64,000 nucleotides of DNA from Acidobacteriota bacterium (GTDB lineage Bacteria; Acidobacteriota; Aminicenantia; Aminicenantales; Saccharicenantaceae), in the NCBI GenBank assembly GCA_039683095.1, contig JBDKSB010000011.1:1-64000 (forward strand), given 5' to 3'. Below the pieces are notes generated by a model. That model had not been told where the DNA came from. It ran no database searches and worked only from the letters and a program-made list of their open reading frames with translations. Positions 7,453 to 16,244 of this stretch are shown piece by piece. Within the stretch, counting starts at the first letter, position 1, and every line of letters starts with the position of its first letter. The translations under genes were made by a program, and so were the position numbers.

Positions 7453-9804
7453 ATGGCGTCCGTGGTGGTCGGCCTATTCCTGGTGTCGTTCTCCCTTCTC
7501 TCGCTGGAGATCGTCTTTACCCGGGTCCTTTCGGTCCTGCTGTCGTACCATTATGTCTTCCTCGCCGTCTCTCTCGCTTTGATGGGATTGGGGCTGGGGG
7601 GCCTTTGGGCTCACTTCGCCAGGCCGCGGACGGCGGGCCAGGACGGAGGCCCGAGGTCCCTTTCTCTCCACGCCAGTCTCTATGCCTTCTGCGTCGCCGC
7701 CGCGCCGCTCCTGATCATCTTCGTCAGCCGGCAGGAGAGGATCCGGGACAATGTCCTAATATTCAGCCTGATCCTCTTCTTGCCCTTTCTTCTGGCCGGC
7801 CGGGTCCTGGCCGAGGTTTTCCGCGCCTTTTCCGCCATGAGCGCCCGGCTGTACGGAGCCGATCTGGCCGGGGCGGCCGCCGCCGCGGTCGGGGCCGTCC
7901 TGACCCTGAACGCGTTCGGCGGAATGACCGCCATTTTCTTTCTGGCCGTGATCGCTTCGGTGGCGGCCCTTCTCTTCGCCCTCGCCGGCCGTGACGGGAA
8001 GAACGGGCCCGTCTTGCCGCCCCTCGCGGCCCTGGCGCTCTCCGTCGTTCTCCTTGGCGCGGGCTTGACCGGCCGTTTGGCGGCCGGGCTGGCGGGCGGG
8101 GCCAACCCGGCCAAGGAGATCCATGACGTCCTCTCCAGGCCTGAGTTCAGGGGGAAGATCGTCGAGTCCAGGTGGAGCGCTTTCGGGCGGACCGATCTCG
8201 TCGAGTTCGAAGGCTACCCCGATCAGATGGAGATCTATCTGGACGGCACCGCCGGGACGCCGATGTACAGGTTCTCGGGGGCGGTGGATGATCCGGAGCC
8301 GGCGGTCCGCAGTCTCAGGACCTCGTTTTCGGGATACTTCCCCTTCCTTTTCCTGAAGGAGAACGAGCGGGATGACGCCCTGATCATCGGGCCGGGCGGC
8401 GGCCGGGATATCCTCGTGATGCTCCTGGGGGGAGTGAAAAGGATCACGGCCGTCGAGGTGAACAAGGATCTCGTGGATATCGTCCGCGGCCATGCCCGGT
8501 ATAACGGCGGCATTTATTCCGGGTTCGCGAACGTCCGGATCGTCGTCGACGATGGAAGGAATTTCCTGAAGCGCCAGAAAAGCCGATACGACCTGATCAT
8601 GCTGAGCCTTCCCGTCACCGCCACCAGCAGGAGCCTCGAAGGGTTCGCCCTGACCGAGAACTATCTCTTCACCGCGGATTCCATCAAGGACTATGTCGGC
8701 CATTTGACCGACGAAGGGCGCCTGATCGTCGTCTGCCACGGCGACGCCGAGGTCTCGCGGCTCCTGATCCTCTCGCTCTCCGCGCTCAAGGACATGGCGA
8801 TCGGTCAGGCGGAAGCGATGACGCGCATCTGCGTCCTGGGCTCGGAAAAGTACCCCGTCTTCGTCCTGAAGAAGACGCCCTTCGACCCGGAGGTCGCGTC
8901 TTCCATGGCCGATTCCCTCGGGCATTTCGGGGTCCGCCCGGACGCGTCCTATTTTCCCTATGTCAGAAAAGGCGAGACGCGGAGATCCATGCTCACGGCC
9001 CTGGGCGACGGCCGGCTGAGCCCGGAGGGTTTCGAGCGGAGGATCCGGGCGCTCGGCTATGACGTCGGCCCCGTGTCGGACGACCGGCCTTTCTTCTACA
9101 AGCTCGAGCCGGGCCTGCCGAAAGCCGTCGCGCGGGGGCTCTGGATCTCCGCTCTCCTGGCGTTGATCGCTCTGGCCGCGCCTCTCCTGGACCGCGGGAC
9201 ACGGAAAGGCCCTTCGCCGCGGGATCCCCGGTTGATCGTCCTGTTCCCGCTGCTCGGCCTGGGGTTCATGCTGGTCGAGATCTCCCTGATCCAAAAGTTC
9301 GTGCTTTTTCTCGGGCAGCCCGTCCTCGCGATGTCGGTCATCCTGTTCTCGCTCCTGGCGGGCGCCGCGGGAGGCAGCCTGAGCAGCGGCAGGATCGCGA
9401 CAGGCCGTTTGACCGGAAGCCTGGCCCGGGCGTCGCTCGCCGTCTTCGCGGTCGTCCTGGTCTACAGCGCCGTTCTGCCTCCGGCCCTCGGGCGCATCCT
9501 GGGCTTGAGCCCGCCCCTTCGCCTGATCATGGCCGGCATCCTTCTCGTCCCCCTGGGTTTCTTCATGGGTTTCCCCTTTCCCTTGGCCCTCAGGGCTCTG
9601 GATGCGAGGAAGGCCGGGGATCTCATCCCCTGGATGTGGGGATTGAACGGCGCCTGCTCCGTCCTCGGCTCGACGGCGGCCGTCGCCATCGGCATCCTTG
9701 CGGGATTCAGCCGGGCCTTCCTCGCCGGGGGATTCTGCTATCTCGCGGCCTTCGCGCTGTTCGTCGGATCCGGGCCGGCGCGCGCCCGACACGGCCGGGG
9801 GTGA
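7453..9804 (+). CDS. Polytopic membrane protein with spermidine-synthase-like methyltransferase-fold domain
   Basis: Protein of 783 residues. About six to seven membrane helices at the N terminus (1-230) are followed by a Rossmann-fold domain (about 240-500). This domain has a nucleotide-binding glycine motif IGPGGGRD (near 313), an acidic strand end VEVNKD, and DDGRNFL, the pattern of SpeE-type aminopropyltransferases. Another block of helices follows (560-783). Such fused proteins are common and mostly uncharacterised, so true spermidine synthase activity should not be assumed. It lies 72 bases after the TPR kinase in the same direction and may share its transcript. The ATG at 7453 has no good ribosome binding site. 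Confidence 0.75.
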   Translation: MASVVVGLFLVSFSLLSLEIVFTRVLSVLLSYHYVFLAVSLALMGLGLGGLWAHFARPRTAGQDGGPRSLSLHASLYAFCVAAAPLLIIFVSRQERIRDNVLIFSLILFLPFLLAGRVLAEVFRAFSAMSARLYGADLAGAAAAAVGAVLTLNAFGGMTAIFFLAVIASVAALLFALAGRDGKNGPVLPPLAALALSVVLLGAGLTGRLAAGLAGGANPAKEIHDVLSRPEFRGKIVESRWSAFGRTDLVEFEGYPDQMEIYLDGTAGTPMYRFSGAVDDPEPAVRSLRTSFSGYFPFLFLKENERDDALIIGPGGGRDILVMLLGGVKRITAVEVNKDLVDIVRGHARYNGGIYSGFANVRIVVDDGRNFLKRQKSRYDLIMLSLPVTATSRSLEGFALTENYLFTADSIKDYVGHLTDEGRLIVVCHGDAEVSRLLILSLSALKDMAIGQAEAMTRICVLGSEKYPVFVLKKTPFDPEVASSMADSLGHFGVRPDASYFPYVRKGETRRSMLTALGDGRLSPEGFERRIRALGYDVGPVSDDRPFFYKLEPGLPKAVARGLWISALLALIALAAPLLDRGTRKGPSPRDPRLIVLFPLLGLGFMLVEISLIQKFVLFLGQPVLAMSVILFSLLAGAAGGSLSSGRIATGRLTGSLARASLAVFAVVLVYSAVLPPALGRILGLSPPLRLIMAGILLVPLGFFMGFPFPLALRALDARKAGDLIPWMWGLNGACSVLGSTAAVAIGILAGFSRAFLAGGFCYLAAFALFVGSGPARARHGRG

Positions 9805-9850
9805 TATTCCTCGCCGCAGCGAGCGGGCTGCCCGGAGATCGGAGCAGGAC

Positions 9851-9880
9851 AAAAAAGAGGGAGGGGCCGCCCCCTCCCTC
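9851..9880 (-). terminator. Rho-independent terminator of the Oar-like receptor gene
   Basis: A perfect 10-bp stem (9857-9866 with 9871-9880, GAGGGAGGGG and its complement) with a 4-base loop is followed on the reverse strand by six T (9851-9856). It lies 16 bases past the stop codon. Confidence 0.9.
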
Positions 9881-9895
9881 GGTTCCCGGGCCGGT

Positions 9896-12800
9896 CTAGA
9901 AGCTGTAGCGGAAGGACAGCCGGATGCGCCGGGTTAGCTGGGTGATGCCGTAGATCTTCTTGTAAGTCCCGCTGATGGTGTACGTTCCCGTGCTGACGTT
10001 GTTATCCGTCGGCTGCCATGTTCCGGCAGGGTCCTGGTAGAGATCGTAGTAGTGATTGCCGAGCAGGTTGAAGACATCGGCGAAAAAGGCGATGGTGCCG
10101 TAGTGCTTCAGGGTGAACGTCTTCTCCAGCCGGACGTCCATGTTCTGCCAGGCGTAATATCTTCGGGCGCCGTTGACTTCGAGCGCGACGGTCTGCTCGC
10201 CTCCCGAGACGAGGACGTTGTTGGCCTCCGCCCAATCCGCGGGCGGCACGACGGTCACGCTCCTGGCCCAGGGGGTTCCGCTGGCGTACTGGTAGTTGAA
10301 GGAGGCCAGGATCCCCAGGGGGATGTCGAACGAGCCGAAGAGCTTGATGACCACCGGCCTGTCCTCGCCCGTCCGCCCGCCCCAATTGACGAACCAGTTG
10401 GCATTGTTCCCGACGGAGGTCGTCGCGTGGATATCCCCATAGCCGCCCTGGATGTTGCCCCACGTCTTGGATAGATTGAGGGAACCGCCCAGTTCCCAAC
10501 CCTTGGCCCGGCGCTTCTCGAAGGTCAGCTCGACCCCGGAGTATTTCCTGAAGGCCTCGGGCACATTGGCGACCCGCAGGATCCAATTGCCGGGAGAATC
10601 GTTGCTCAGGAAGTACATGTTGACCGTCGTCGCCGGGAAGGTCGTCCCGACCGCGGGGACCGTGGTCGTGAAGGGGACCCAGTAGTTTTCGCCGGGCGAC
10701 GTGGTCGGATTGTACCAGTACTTTCCGGTATCGAGGTCGTACAGGACGTCATCGATGATGTTCTTTTTGCATTTGTAGATGTAGTTCAGCCCGACCTTGA
10801 AGTCCTTGAACAGCTCGTGGTCGATCCCGGCGGAGAACTGGTTGTCATAAGGGGACTTGATACCCGGGGCGACGCCCGTGATCCAGCTGTCCCTCAGCAT
10901 GCCTCCGGGATTGCCCCAACTCCAGTACATCTCATATTGGTCTCCGCCTTCGCCCGGGGCGCTGGGGAGCCTGTCCCCGTTGTCGTCCCACCAGGCGAAA
11001 TAGTACGTATTCCAGCGAAGAGGGTGGATCCGCTCGAAGATGGACACCCAGATGTTGTCGCTGTACATCCCGTAATGCAGCTTGAGGGCCGTCTTCCCGT
11101 TGCCGAAAAGGTCGTAGGTCAGCCCGATCCTCGGCGTGAGGATGTCCCACTTGATGATGTTCTTGACGCCTTCCATGTCGAACGCGGCGTAGGGATTGAA
11201 GCCGTCCAGGTACGGCGCGATGTACGTCTCTCCGAGCGCATAGGCGATGCCGCCGGTCTGATCATGATGGATATCCGGGAGCCAGCCGCGGACGTTGTCA
11301 TAGCGGGCCCCGAAATTGACGGTCAGCCTTTTCCTGATGGTGAAGGAATCCTGGATATAGCCCCCGACCCTCAGGAAATTCCCCTGCGCCATGTAGCCCT
11401 TCTTTTCGGGCGTGTACATGTTCACGCCGATGAAGCTGTCGCCCCATTCGTTCGTGCCGTACACCTCGTCATAATAATAGGGGCTGCCGTTGTACCAGTA
11501 CATCTCGACCGGCTGGCTCTTCCAGACCGCCCAACTGTCGGCTCCGCCCTGGACTTCGATCCCCGCCTTGGCCTCGTGATCGCCGCCGAGGACATTGTCC
11601 AGGAAGCGGATCACATGGGCCGAGGCCTGCCACGAGGGCCGTCCGGTCCACTCGTTGGCCCCGCGGTAGCCGGTCCCGAAATATTCCCCCGTGTAATAAT
11701 CGTAATTGTAATAGGAATTGGTCAGCTCCGGACGGGTCAGGAGGATCGTGGCGTCGACGTCCGTGTATCCCCCTCTCAATTCCAGGATCGTATTCTTGTC
11801 GATGAGCCAGTTCATCGCTCCCGTGAAGGCGTAGTTGGCCCAGGGGTCGTCCTTCTGGCTGACATCAAAGGGGATATTCCAGCCCAGGCTTCCGTTCGCT
11901 CCGGCGTTGTCGAAGGCCTTTTGGATGTTCCCCATCAGCGCGAACCGCAGGGATTTTGACAGCTGGAACGTGAGTTTCAGGAAGGTCGCCCAGTTCCAGT
12001 TCTTTTGATCGTAGGTATCATAGAACGTCCCGTAGGGGTCGGTGAAAGGGACGAATGCCGTGCCGTACTTGTTGCGGGCATAGCGGCCGCTGGCATAGAA
12101 CCACAGCTTGTCCTTCAGGATCGGTCCGCCGAGGCCCAGGATGCCCTGCCAATCAAAGACCGGGGCGCTCGGTTTCGCCAGCCCCAACGCCGAGAGCTGA
12201 TCCAGGGGCAGCACGGATCGGGTCATGTTCTTATCGGTATAGAAACCCTGGAAGATGCCGGAAAACGTGTTCCCGCCCGACTTGGTGATGACGTTGATGA
12301 AGCCTCCGGAGGTCGTGCCGACCTCGGCCGGCATCCCTCCGGTCATGATCTCCACTTCTTCCATCAGGTTGAATTCGATGGGGATGTTCAATTGCTGCTG
12401 GCAGGGGTCGTTGGCATTGAGGCCGTCGATCTGATAGGTGTTGCCGCCCGCGGTGGAGCCCTTCACATTGGTCGAGTCGACCGTGCCGGGCGTCAGGGCG
12501 ATGATGCTCGCCAGGTTGCGGCCGATGGGCAGGTTCTGAAGCAGATCGGCCTTCATGATGACTTCCGTCTTGGAGGCCTTCACGTCCACGGCGGGCGACG
12601 CGCCCACGACCGTGACCTGTTCCTCGAGCCTGGTTTCGGGCAAGGTGAAGTTGAGGGTGACGGTCAGGCCCAGCCGGACGTCGATCTTTTCCTGCCGGAT
12701 CGTCTGGAACCCCTTCAGCTCGGCCACCAGGGTATATTCCCCGGGAGGAAGGAGGACGAACCTGAACGCTCCGTCCTGCCTGGTCACATCCGTCGCTTTG

Positions 12801-12973
12801 CCCATCAGCGCCGGACTCGTCAGAGTGATGTTGACCCCCGGGATCGGGGCCTTCGCCTGGTCCGTCACGATGCCCCTGATCGAACCGGTTTCCCGGCTCG
12901 AGATCTGGGCCGTCGCCAGATAAGCCAAGGAGAAGAACAGGAGGACCGCCGCCGCAACCTTCAGACTTTTCAT
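9896..12973 (-). CDS. TonB-dependent receptor with carboxypeptidase-regulatory domain (Oar-like)
   Basis: Protein of 1025 residues for the outer membrane. A signal peptide (about 1-22, ending ATAQ) is followed by a CarboxypepD-type beta-sandwich (about 30-115, GSIRGIVTDQAKAPIPGV). Next come a plug domain (about 125-235, with LPIGRNL and NVITKSGGNTF) and a long beta-barrel ending in RIRLSFRYSF, the terminal aromatic of outer-membrane barrels. This is the Oar/OmpA-related class rather than siderophore receptors; the substrate cannot be told. AGGGGG precedes the ATG. It is a monocistronic unit with its own promoter (13073-13101), a roughly 90-base leader and a strong terminator. No SusD or TonB/ExbB neighbour is present. 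Confidence 0.9.
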   Translation of the reverse strand: MKSLKVAAAVLLFFSLAYLATAQISSRETGSIRGIVTDQAKAPIPGVNITLTSPALMGKATDVTRQDGAFRFVLLPPGEYTLVAELKGFQTIRQEKIDVRLGLTVTLNFTLPETRLEEQVTVVGASPAVDVKASKTEVIMKADLLQNLPIGRNLASIIALTPGTVDSTNVKGSTAGGNTYQIDGLNANDPCQQQLNIPIEFNLMEEVEIMTGGMPAEVGTTSGGFINVITKSGGNTFSGIFQGFYTDKNMTRSVLPLDQLSALGLAKPSAPVFDWQGILGLGGPILKDKLWFYASGRYARNKYGTAFVPFTDPYGTFYDTYDQKNWNWATFLKLTFQLSKSLRFALMGNIQKAFDNAGANGSLGWNIPFDVSQKDDPWANYAFTGAMNWLIDKNTILELRGGYTDVDATILLTRPELTNSYYNYDYYTGEYFGTGYRGANEWTGRPSWQASAHVIRFLDNVLGGDHEAKAGIEVQGGADSWAVWKSQPVEMYWYNGSPYYYDEVYGTNEWGDSFIGVNMYTPEKKGYMAQGNFLRVGGYIQDSFTIRKRLTVNFGARYDNVRGWLPDIHHDQTGGIAYALGETYIAPYLDGFNPYAAFDMEGVKNIIKWDILTPRIGLTYDLFGNGKTALKLHYGMYSDNIWVSIFERIHPLRWNTYYFAWWDDNGDRLPSAPGEGGDQYEMYWSWGNPGGMLRDSWITGVAPGIKSPYDNQFSAGIDHELFKDFKVGLNYIYKCKKNIIDDVLYDLDTGKYWYNPTTSPGENYWVPFTTTVPAVGTTFPATTVNMYFLSNDSPGNWILRVANVPEAFRKYSGVELTFEKRRAKGWELGGSLNLSKTWGNIQGGYGDIHATTSVGNNANWFVNWGGRTGEDRPVVIKLFGSFDIPLGILASFNYQYASGTPWARSVTVVPPADWAEANNVLVSGGEQTVALEVNGARRYYAWQNMDVRLEKTFTLKHYGTIAFFADVFNLLGNHYYDLYQDPAGTWQPTDNNVSTGTYTISGTYKKIYGITQLTRRIRLSFRYSF

Positions 12974-13072
12974 TTTTTCCCCCTAAACAAGGATTAAAAA
13001 ATGACAGACTTGATCCGTTGATGCTGTTTGTGTCTGTTCCCCATGGTCCGTTCCCGGGACGCTTTAATCAAA

Positions 13073-13101
13073 CTTATAGGGCCGATTTATTGTCCTGTCA
13101 A
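13073..13101 (-). promoter_or_regulatory. Promoter of the Oar-like receptor gene
   Basis: On the reverse strand TTGACA (13096-13101) and TATAAG (13073-13078) are separated by exactly 17 bases. Transcription would start near 13066, giving a leader of about 90 bases before the ATG at 12973. Confidence 0.8.
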
Positions 13102-13166
13102 CGTCTTTTTATGAGGACCGATGCCCGTCGCCCCGCCGGGCGGCCGGGCGACCGAACGGTCCTCTC

Positions 13167-13337
13167 TCAGGCTTTCAGCCTGGCCAGCAGGCCGCGGACG
13201 AGCGCTTCCCGCTCCTTGAGGCTCTCCTTGAAGTCGAGAGCCTGGGTATGGTGGAGCTCGGAGCGGACGTCGTCGAGCTCGGTCTGCAGGAGATCCACGA
13301 GGAATTCCTGTTCGGACTTGCTCAGGTCGATGGCCAT
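13167..13337 (-). CDS. Small conserved-looking helical protein (56 residues)
   Basis: Reads MAIDLSKSEQEFLVDLLQ at the start and ends LLARLKA. It is charged, predicted to be a helical hairpin, and without signal or membrane segment. GGAGGGG lies at the right distance before the ATG and a good promoter lies 35 bases beyond, so I take it as real. I know no function; similar short proteins with a DLSKSEQ-F-L start and an L-K-E-R-E-L-V-x-L-L-x-K-L end are familiar from related genomes, but I cannot name a family. Confidence 0.7.
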   Translation of the reverse strand: MAIDLSKSEQEFLVDLLQTELDDVRSELHHTQALDFKESLKEREALVRGLLARLKA

Positions 13338-13371
13338 GTTCCCCTCCCGTCGCCCGGGATTCCCTGATCAG

Positions 13372-13400
13372 AATATAGGGCGAAAAGCCCCGTTTTGCAA
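13372..13400 (-). promoter_or_regulatory. Promoter of the 56-residue protein gene
   Basis: On the reverse strand TTGCAA (13395-13400) and TATATT (13372-13377) are 17 bases apart. It is divergent from the promoter at 13466. Confidence 0.6.
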
Positions 13401-13465
13401 TACGGCCCGCGCGCCGGCCACGCAGCCAGCGGCGCCCGGAGCGGAACCATTCCGCCGCCGGTCCG

Positions 13466-13494
13466 TTGACCGCCTCCTTCCCCGGTGATATCAT
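13466..13494 (+). promoter_or_regulatory. Promoter of the OmpA-domain protein gene
   Basis: TTGACC (13466-13471) and TATCAT (13489-13494) are 17 bases apart, the same arrangement as at 19428. The leader to the ATG at 13605 is about 100 bases. Confidence 0.75.
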
Positions 13495-13604
13495 TCCGTC
13501 TGTCCGGCCGGCAGGGGAGACGGGATAGAAGATCCCCCGACCATCAGACGGCCGGTCCGAGATCGCCGGCCATGCCGGCCAGGCCCGTTGTTCAAGGAGG
13601 TCCC

Positions 13605-15044
13605 ATGTCCAAGCGCCATGCCGTCGTTCTGGCCGTCATGCTTCTCGCCGTCTCGTCCGCGCTCGCGGCGGCCGAGATCCCGCTGACGGCCCTGACCCTC
13701 CAGCCCGGCAAGACCTTCACGCTCACCTTCGCCAAAACCAACCGGGCCCCGTCCGGGGCGTCCATGCAGGCGACCATCGGCTATGACAAGGGGCAGGCCT
13801 CGGTCAAGCTGACCTATAAGAAGATGGAGCCGGCCGTCCTCTTCGCCGGCGACATCGCGGCCTACGTCCTCTGGGCCGTCACCCCCGACGGCACGACCGA
13901 GAACCTGGGCGAGGTGATCGCCGACAAGAAGAGCGCTTCCGGCCTCCTTCAGGCCTACACCGGCAAGCGGACGTTCGCCCTGATGGTGACGGCCGAGCCC
14001 TTCGCCACGGTCACCCGGCCGACCGAGCTGGCCCTGTTCCTCTCCGGCGAGGTCCAGGGCGTGGGCGCCGCCAACAACGCCTTCACCTATAAGGATTTCT
14101 CGACCGCCTACAAGCCGGCCATAGATTCGATCTCTGGCATCCAGTACAACGATCCCACCCCGGCGGCCGTCAAGCAGGCCCAGAAAGCCATGGAGATCGC
14201 CGGGCGGCTCAAGGCCGCCGAGGTCAATCCCAAGGCCATGGACGAAGCCCAGGTCGCTTTCGGCGCGGCCATGGCGGCGAAGGACAAGAAGGTCATGGCC
14301 GACCAGGCCCGGGTGGCCGTCCAGCTGGCTTCGCAGGCGATCAAGGACACGATCAAGGCCGCCGAGGCCAAGGCCGCCGCCGAGGCCGAGGCCAAGCGTC
14401 AGGCCGAGCGGGCCGCCCTCGAAGAGCGGGCGGCCACGGCCGAGAGCGAGGCGGACCGCATCGCCCGGGAGCTCGGCGAGGTCAAGGCCCAGCGCGAGGC
14501 CCTGGCCAGCGAATCGGCCAGCCTGGCCAAGCAGACCGAGACCCTGGCCGCGGAGCGCGACGCGCTCGCGGCGGAGCGGGACGCGCTGGCCAGGGACCGC
14601 GACGCCATCAAGAAGGAGCGCGACGAGCTGGCCGGCATGCTGAAGGGGGCCCTGTCCTCCGTCGCCGAGACGACCGAGACCGCCCGCGGCGTCATCGTCA
14701 GCCTCTCCGGCATCCTCTTCGACGTCGGCAAGGCCACGCTCAAGCCTGCCTCCCAGCTCACGGTGGCCAAGCTGGCCGGCATCCTCATGGTCTTCCCCCG
14801 CATGAACCTGAGCATCGAGGGCTACACCGACTCGACCGGGTCGGCCGAGCTCAACATGAAGCTGTCCGTGGACCGGGCCCGGGCGGTCTATGATTTCCTG
14901 CTGACCCAGGGCATCTCGAACGACCGGATGAAGTTCCAGGGCTTCGGCCCCGAGAACCCGGTCGCGCCCAACGACAGCGAGGCCAACCGGGCCCGGAACC
15001 GCCGGGTCGAGGTCGTCCTGACCCAGGCCGTCCGGAGGCCCTGA
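13605..15044 (+). CDS. Exported coiled-coil protein with C-terminal OmpA peptidoglycan-binding domain
   Basis: Protein of 479 residues. A signal peptide (about 1-22) is followed by a beta-rich N-terminal domain, then a long Ala/Glu/Lys-rich coiled coil (about 215-385, with repeated ERDALAAERDAL words). A complete OmpA-family domain follows (about 395-475, with LSIEGYTDSTGS, LSVDRARAV and NRARNRRVEV). The family binds peptidoglycan non-covalently, so the protein probably links an envelope structure to the cell wall. AAGGAGG just before the ATG fixes the start, although the frame is open from 13485. It is a single gene with its own promoter. Confidence 0.88.
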   Translation: MSKRHAVVLAVMLLAVSSALAAAEIPLTALTLQPGKTFTLTFAKTNRAPSGASMQATIGYDKGQASVKLTYKKMEPAVLFAGDIAAYVLWAVTPDGTTENLGEVIADKKSASGLLQAYTGKRTFALMVTAEPFATVTRPTELALFLSGEVQGVGAANNAFTYKDFSTAYKPAIDSISGIQYNDPTPAAVKQAQKAMEIAGRLKAAEVNPKAMDEAQVAFGAAMAAKDKKVMADQARVAVQLASQAIKDTIKAAEAKAAAEAEAKRQAERAALEERAATAESEADRIARELGEVKAQREALASESASLAKQTETLAAERDALAAERDALARDRDAIKKERDELAGMLKGALSSVAETTETARGVIVSLSGILFDVGKATLKPASQLTVAKLAGILMVFPRMNLSIEGYTDSTGSAELNMKLSVDRARAVYDFLLTQGISNDRMKFQGFGPENPVAPNDSEANRARNRRVEVVLTQAVRRP

Positions 15045-15131
15045 CGTTCCATTTAACGATCACAAAAGAATAGCGATAGCGCCCAACGGTGACGCCGGGC
15101 GCGTCTCCGTGAACGTTTTGCCCTCCCAATT

Positions 15132-15151
15132 CGTCTATCCGGGTATAGACG
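15132..15151. promoter_or_regulatory. Dyad symmetry before the ABC exporter operon
   Basis: CGTCTAT (15132-15138) and ATAGACG (15145-15151) form a perfect 7-bp inverted repeat with a 6-base centre, ending 13 bases before the first ATG. It could be an operator or an RNA hairpin near the ribosome binding site. No -35 box fits the TATAGA within it. Confidence 0.4.
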
Positions 15152-15164
15152 CCTAGGAGCAACC

Positions 15165-16244
15165 ATGAAACGATGGATCATCCGCGGTCTTTCGCTTGTC
15201 CTGCTCGTCACGTTCTTCTACTTCCTCTTCGCCTGCGGCCGGAAGAAGGCGGAGATCAAGCTGGTCGCCGCGACCCGGGGCGACATCGTCGAGAAGGCCC
15301 TCGCCGTGGGCACGATCGAGCCCGAGAAGGAGATCAGGGTCAAGTCGACCATTCCCGGCATCGTCGCCGAGGTCCTGTTCAAGGTCGGCGACCGGGTCAA
15401 GGAGGGGGCGGCCCTGTTCAAGATCTCCCCGAACCCGACCCCCCTCGAGTACGTGGAGGCCCGCCGGGCCATGGAGCTGGCCGAAGTGACCATGCTGAAG
15501 CTCAAGGGCGACTGGACCCGGCAGCTCGAGCTCTATAAGGGCAGTCTCGTCTCCAAGTCCGAGATGGAGGCCATCGAAGGGGGGTACCGGGAGGCCGAGC
15601 TGCGCTATCGCACTTCCGCCGAGCGCTTCGAGCTGCTCGAGAAGGGCCGCATCCGCATGTCCAACCGGGACATCAACTCCCTGATCAACGCGCCTATCAG
15701 CGGCGTCATCCTGTCCCAGAGTGTCTTCCAGGGCGACCCGGTCGTCCCGCTGACGAACTACCAGCCCGGCACGGAGATGTGCTCGCTGGCCGACATGGGC
15801 AGCCTGCTCTTCAAAGGCACGGTCGACGAGATCGACGTCGGCAAGATCTCCGACGGCCTGCCGGCCGAGATCCAGATCGGAGCCCTGCCCGACGCCAAGA
15901 TCCCCGGCCGGGTGGACCGCATCTTCCCCAAGGCCAAGAAGGAGGGCAACGCCACCCTCTTCGACATTTGGGTCTTGATCGAGGACGCCGGCGGGGCGAC
16001 TCTCCGGGCGGGCTTCTCGGCGACGGCCAGCATCCGCATCCATGAGCGGCGCGGCGTCGTCCTCCTCCCCGAGCGCCTGGTCCTGTTCGAGGACGGCAAG
16101 AAGTTCGTCGAGGTCCCCGACGGGGAGAAGACGAAGAAGGTCGAGGTCCGGACCGGGCTCTCCGACGGTCTCAACATCGAGGTCCTCGACGGGCTCAAGG
16201 AAAGCGACCAGGTCGTCGAGCGTCCGCCCCGGGAGATCAAGTGA
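15165..16244 (+). CDS. Periplasmic adaptor lipoprotein of an ABC exporter (MacA/HlyD-like)
   Basis: Protein of 359 residues. The N-terminal hydrophobic segment ends in a lipobox-like LFAC, so it is probably membrane-anchored. Residues about 40-90 form the first half of a lipoyl/barrel-sandwich domain (GTIEPEKEIRVKSTIPG), followed by a helical hairpin (about 100-165), the second half (LINAPISGVILS), a beta-barrel and a membrane-proximal part. This is the membrane-fusion-protein plan used to connect an inner-membrane pump to an outer-membrane channel. Two permeases and an ATPase follow, overlapping or closely spaced. AGGAG precedes the ATG. The substrate is unknown and no TolC gene is adjacent. 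Confidence 0.85.
   Translation: MKRWIIRGLSLVLLVTFFYFLFACGRKKAEIKLVAATRGDIVEKALAVGTIEPEKEIRVKSTIPGIVAEVLFKVGDRVKEGAALFKISPNPTPLEYVEARRAMELAEVTMLKLKGDWTRQLELYKGSLVSKSEMEAIEGGYREAELRYRTSAERFELLEKGRIRMSNRDINSLINAPISGVILSQSVFQGDPVVPLTNYQPGTEMCSLADMGSLLFKGTVDEIDVGKISDGLPAEIQIGALPDAKIPGRVDRIFPKAKKEGNATLFDIWVLIEDAGGATLRAGFSATASIRIHERRGVVLLPERLVLFEDGKKFVEVPDGEKTKKVEVRTGLSDGLNIEVLDGLKESDQVVERPPREIK

Noticed and set aside
14340-14640. Repetitive Ala/Glu-coding DNA that looks like tandem repeats
   Set aside because: It is explained by the coiled coil of the OmpA-domain protein; no exact nucleotide repeat unit is seen.
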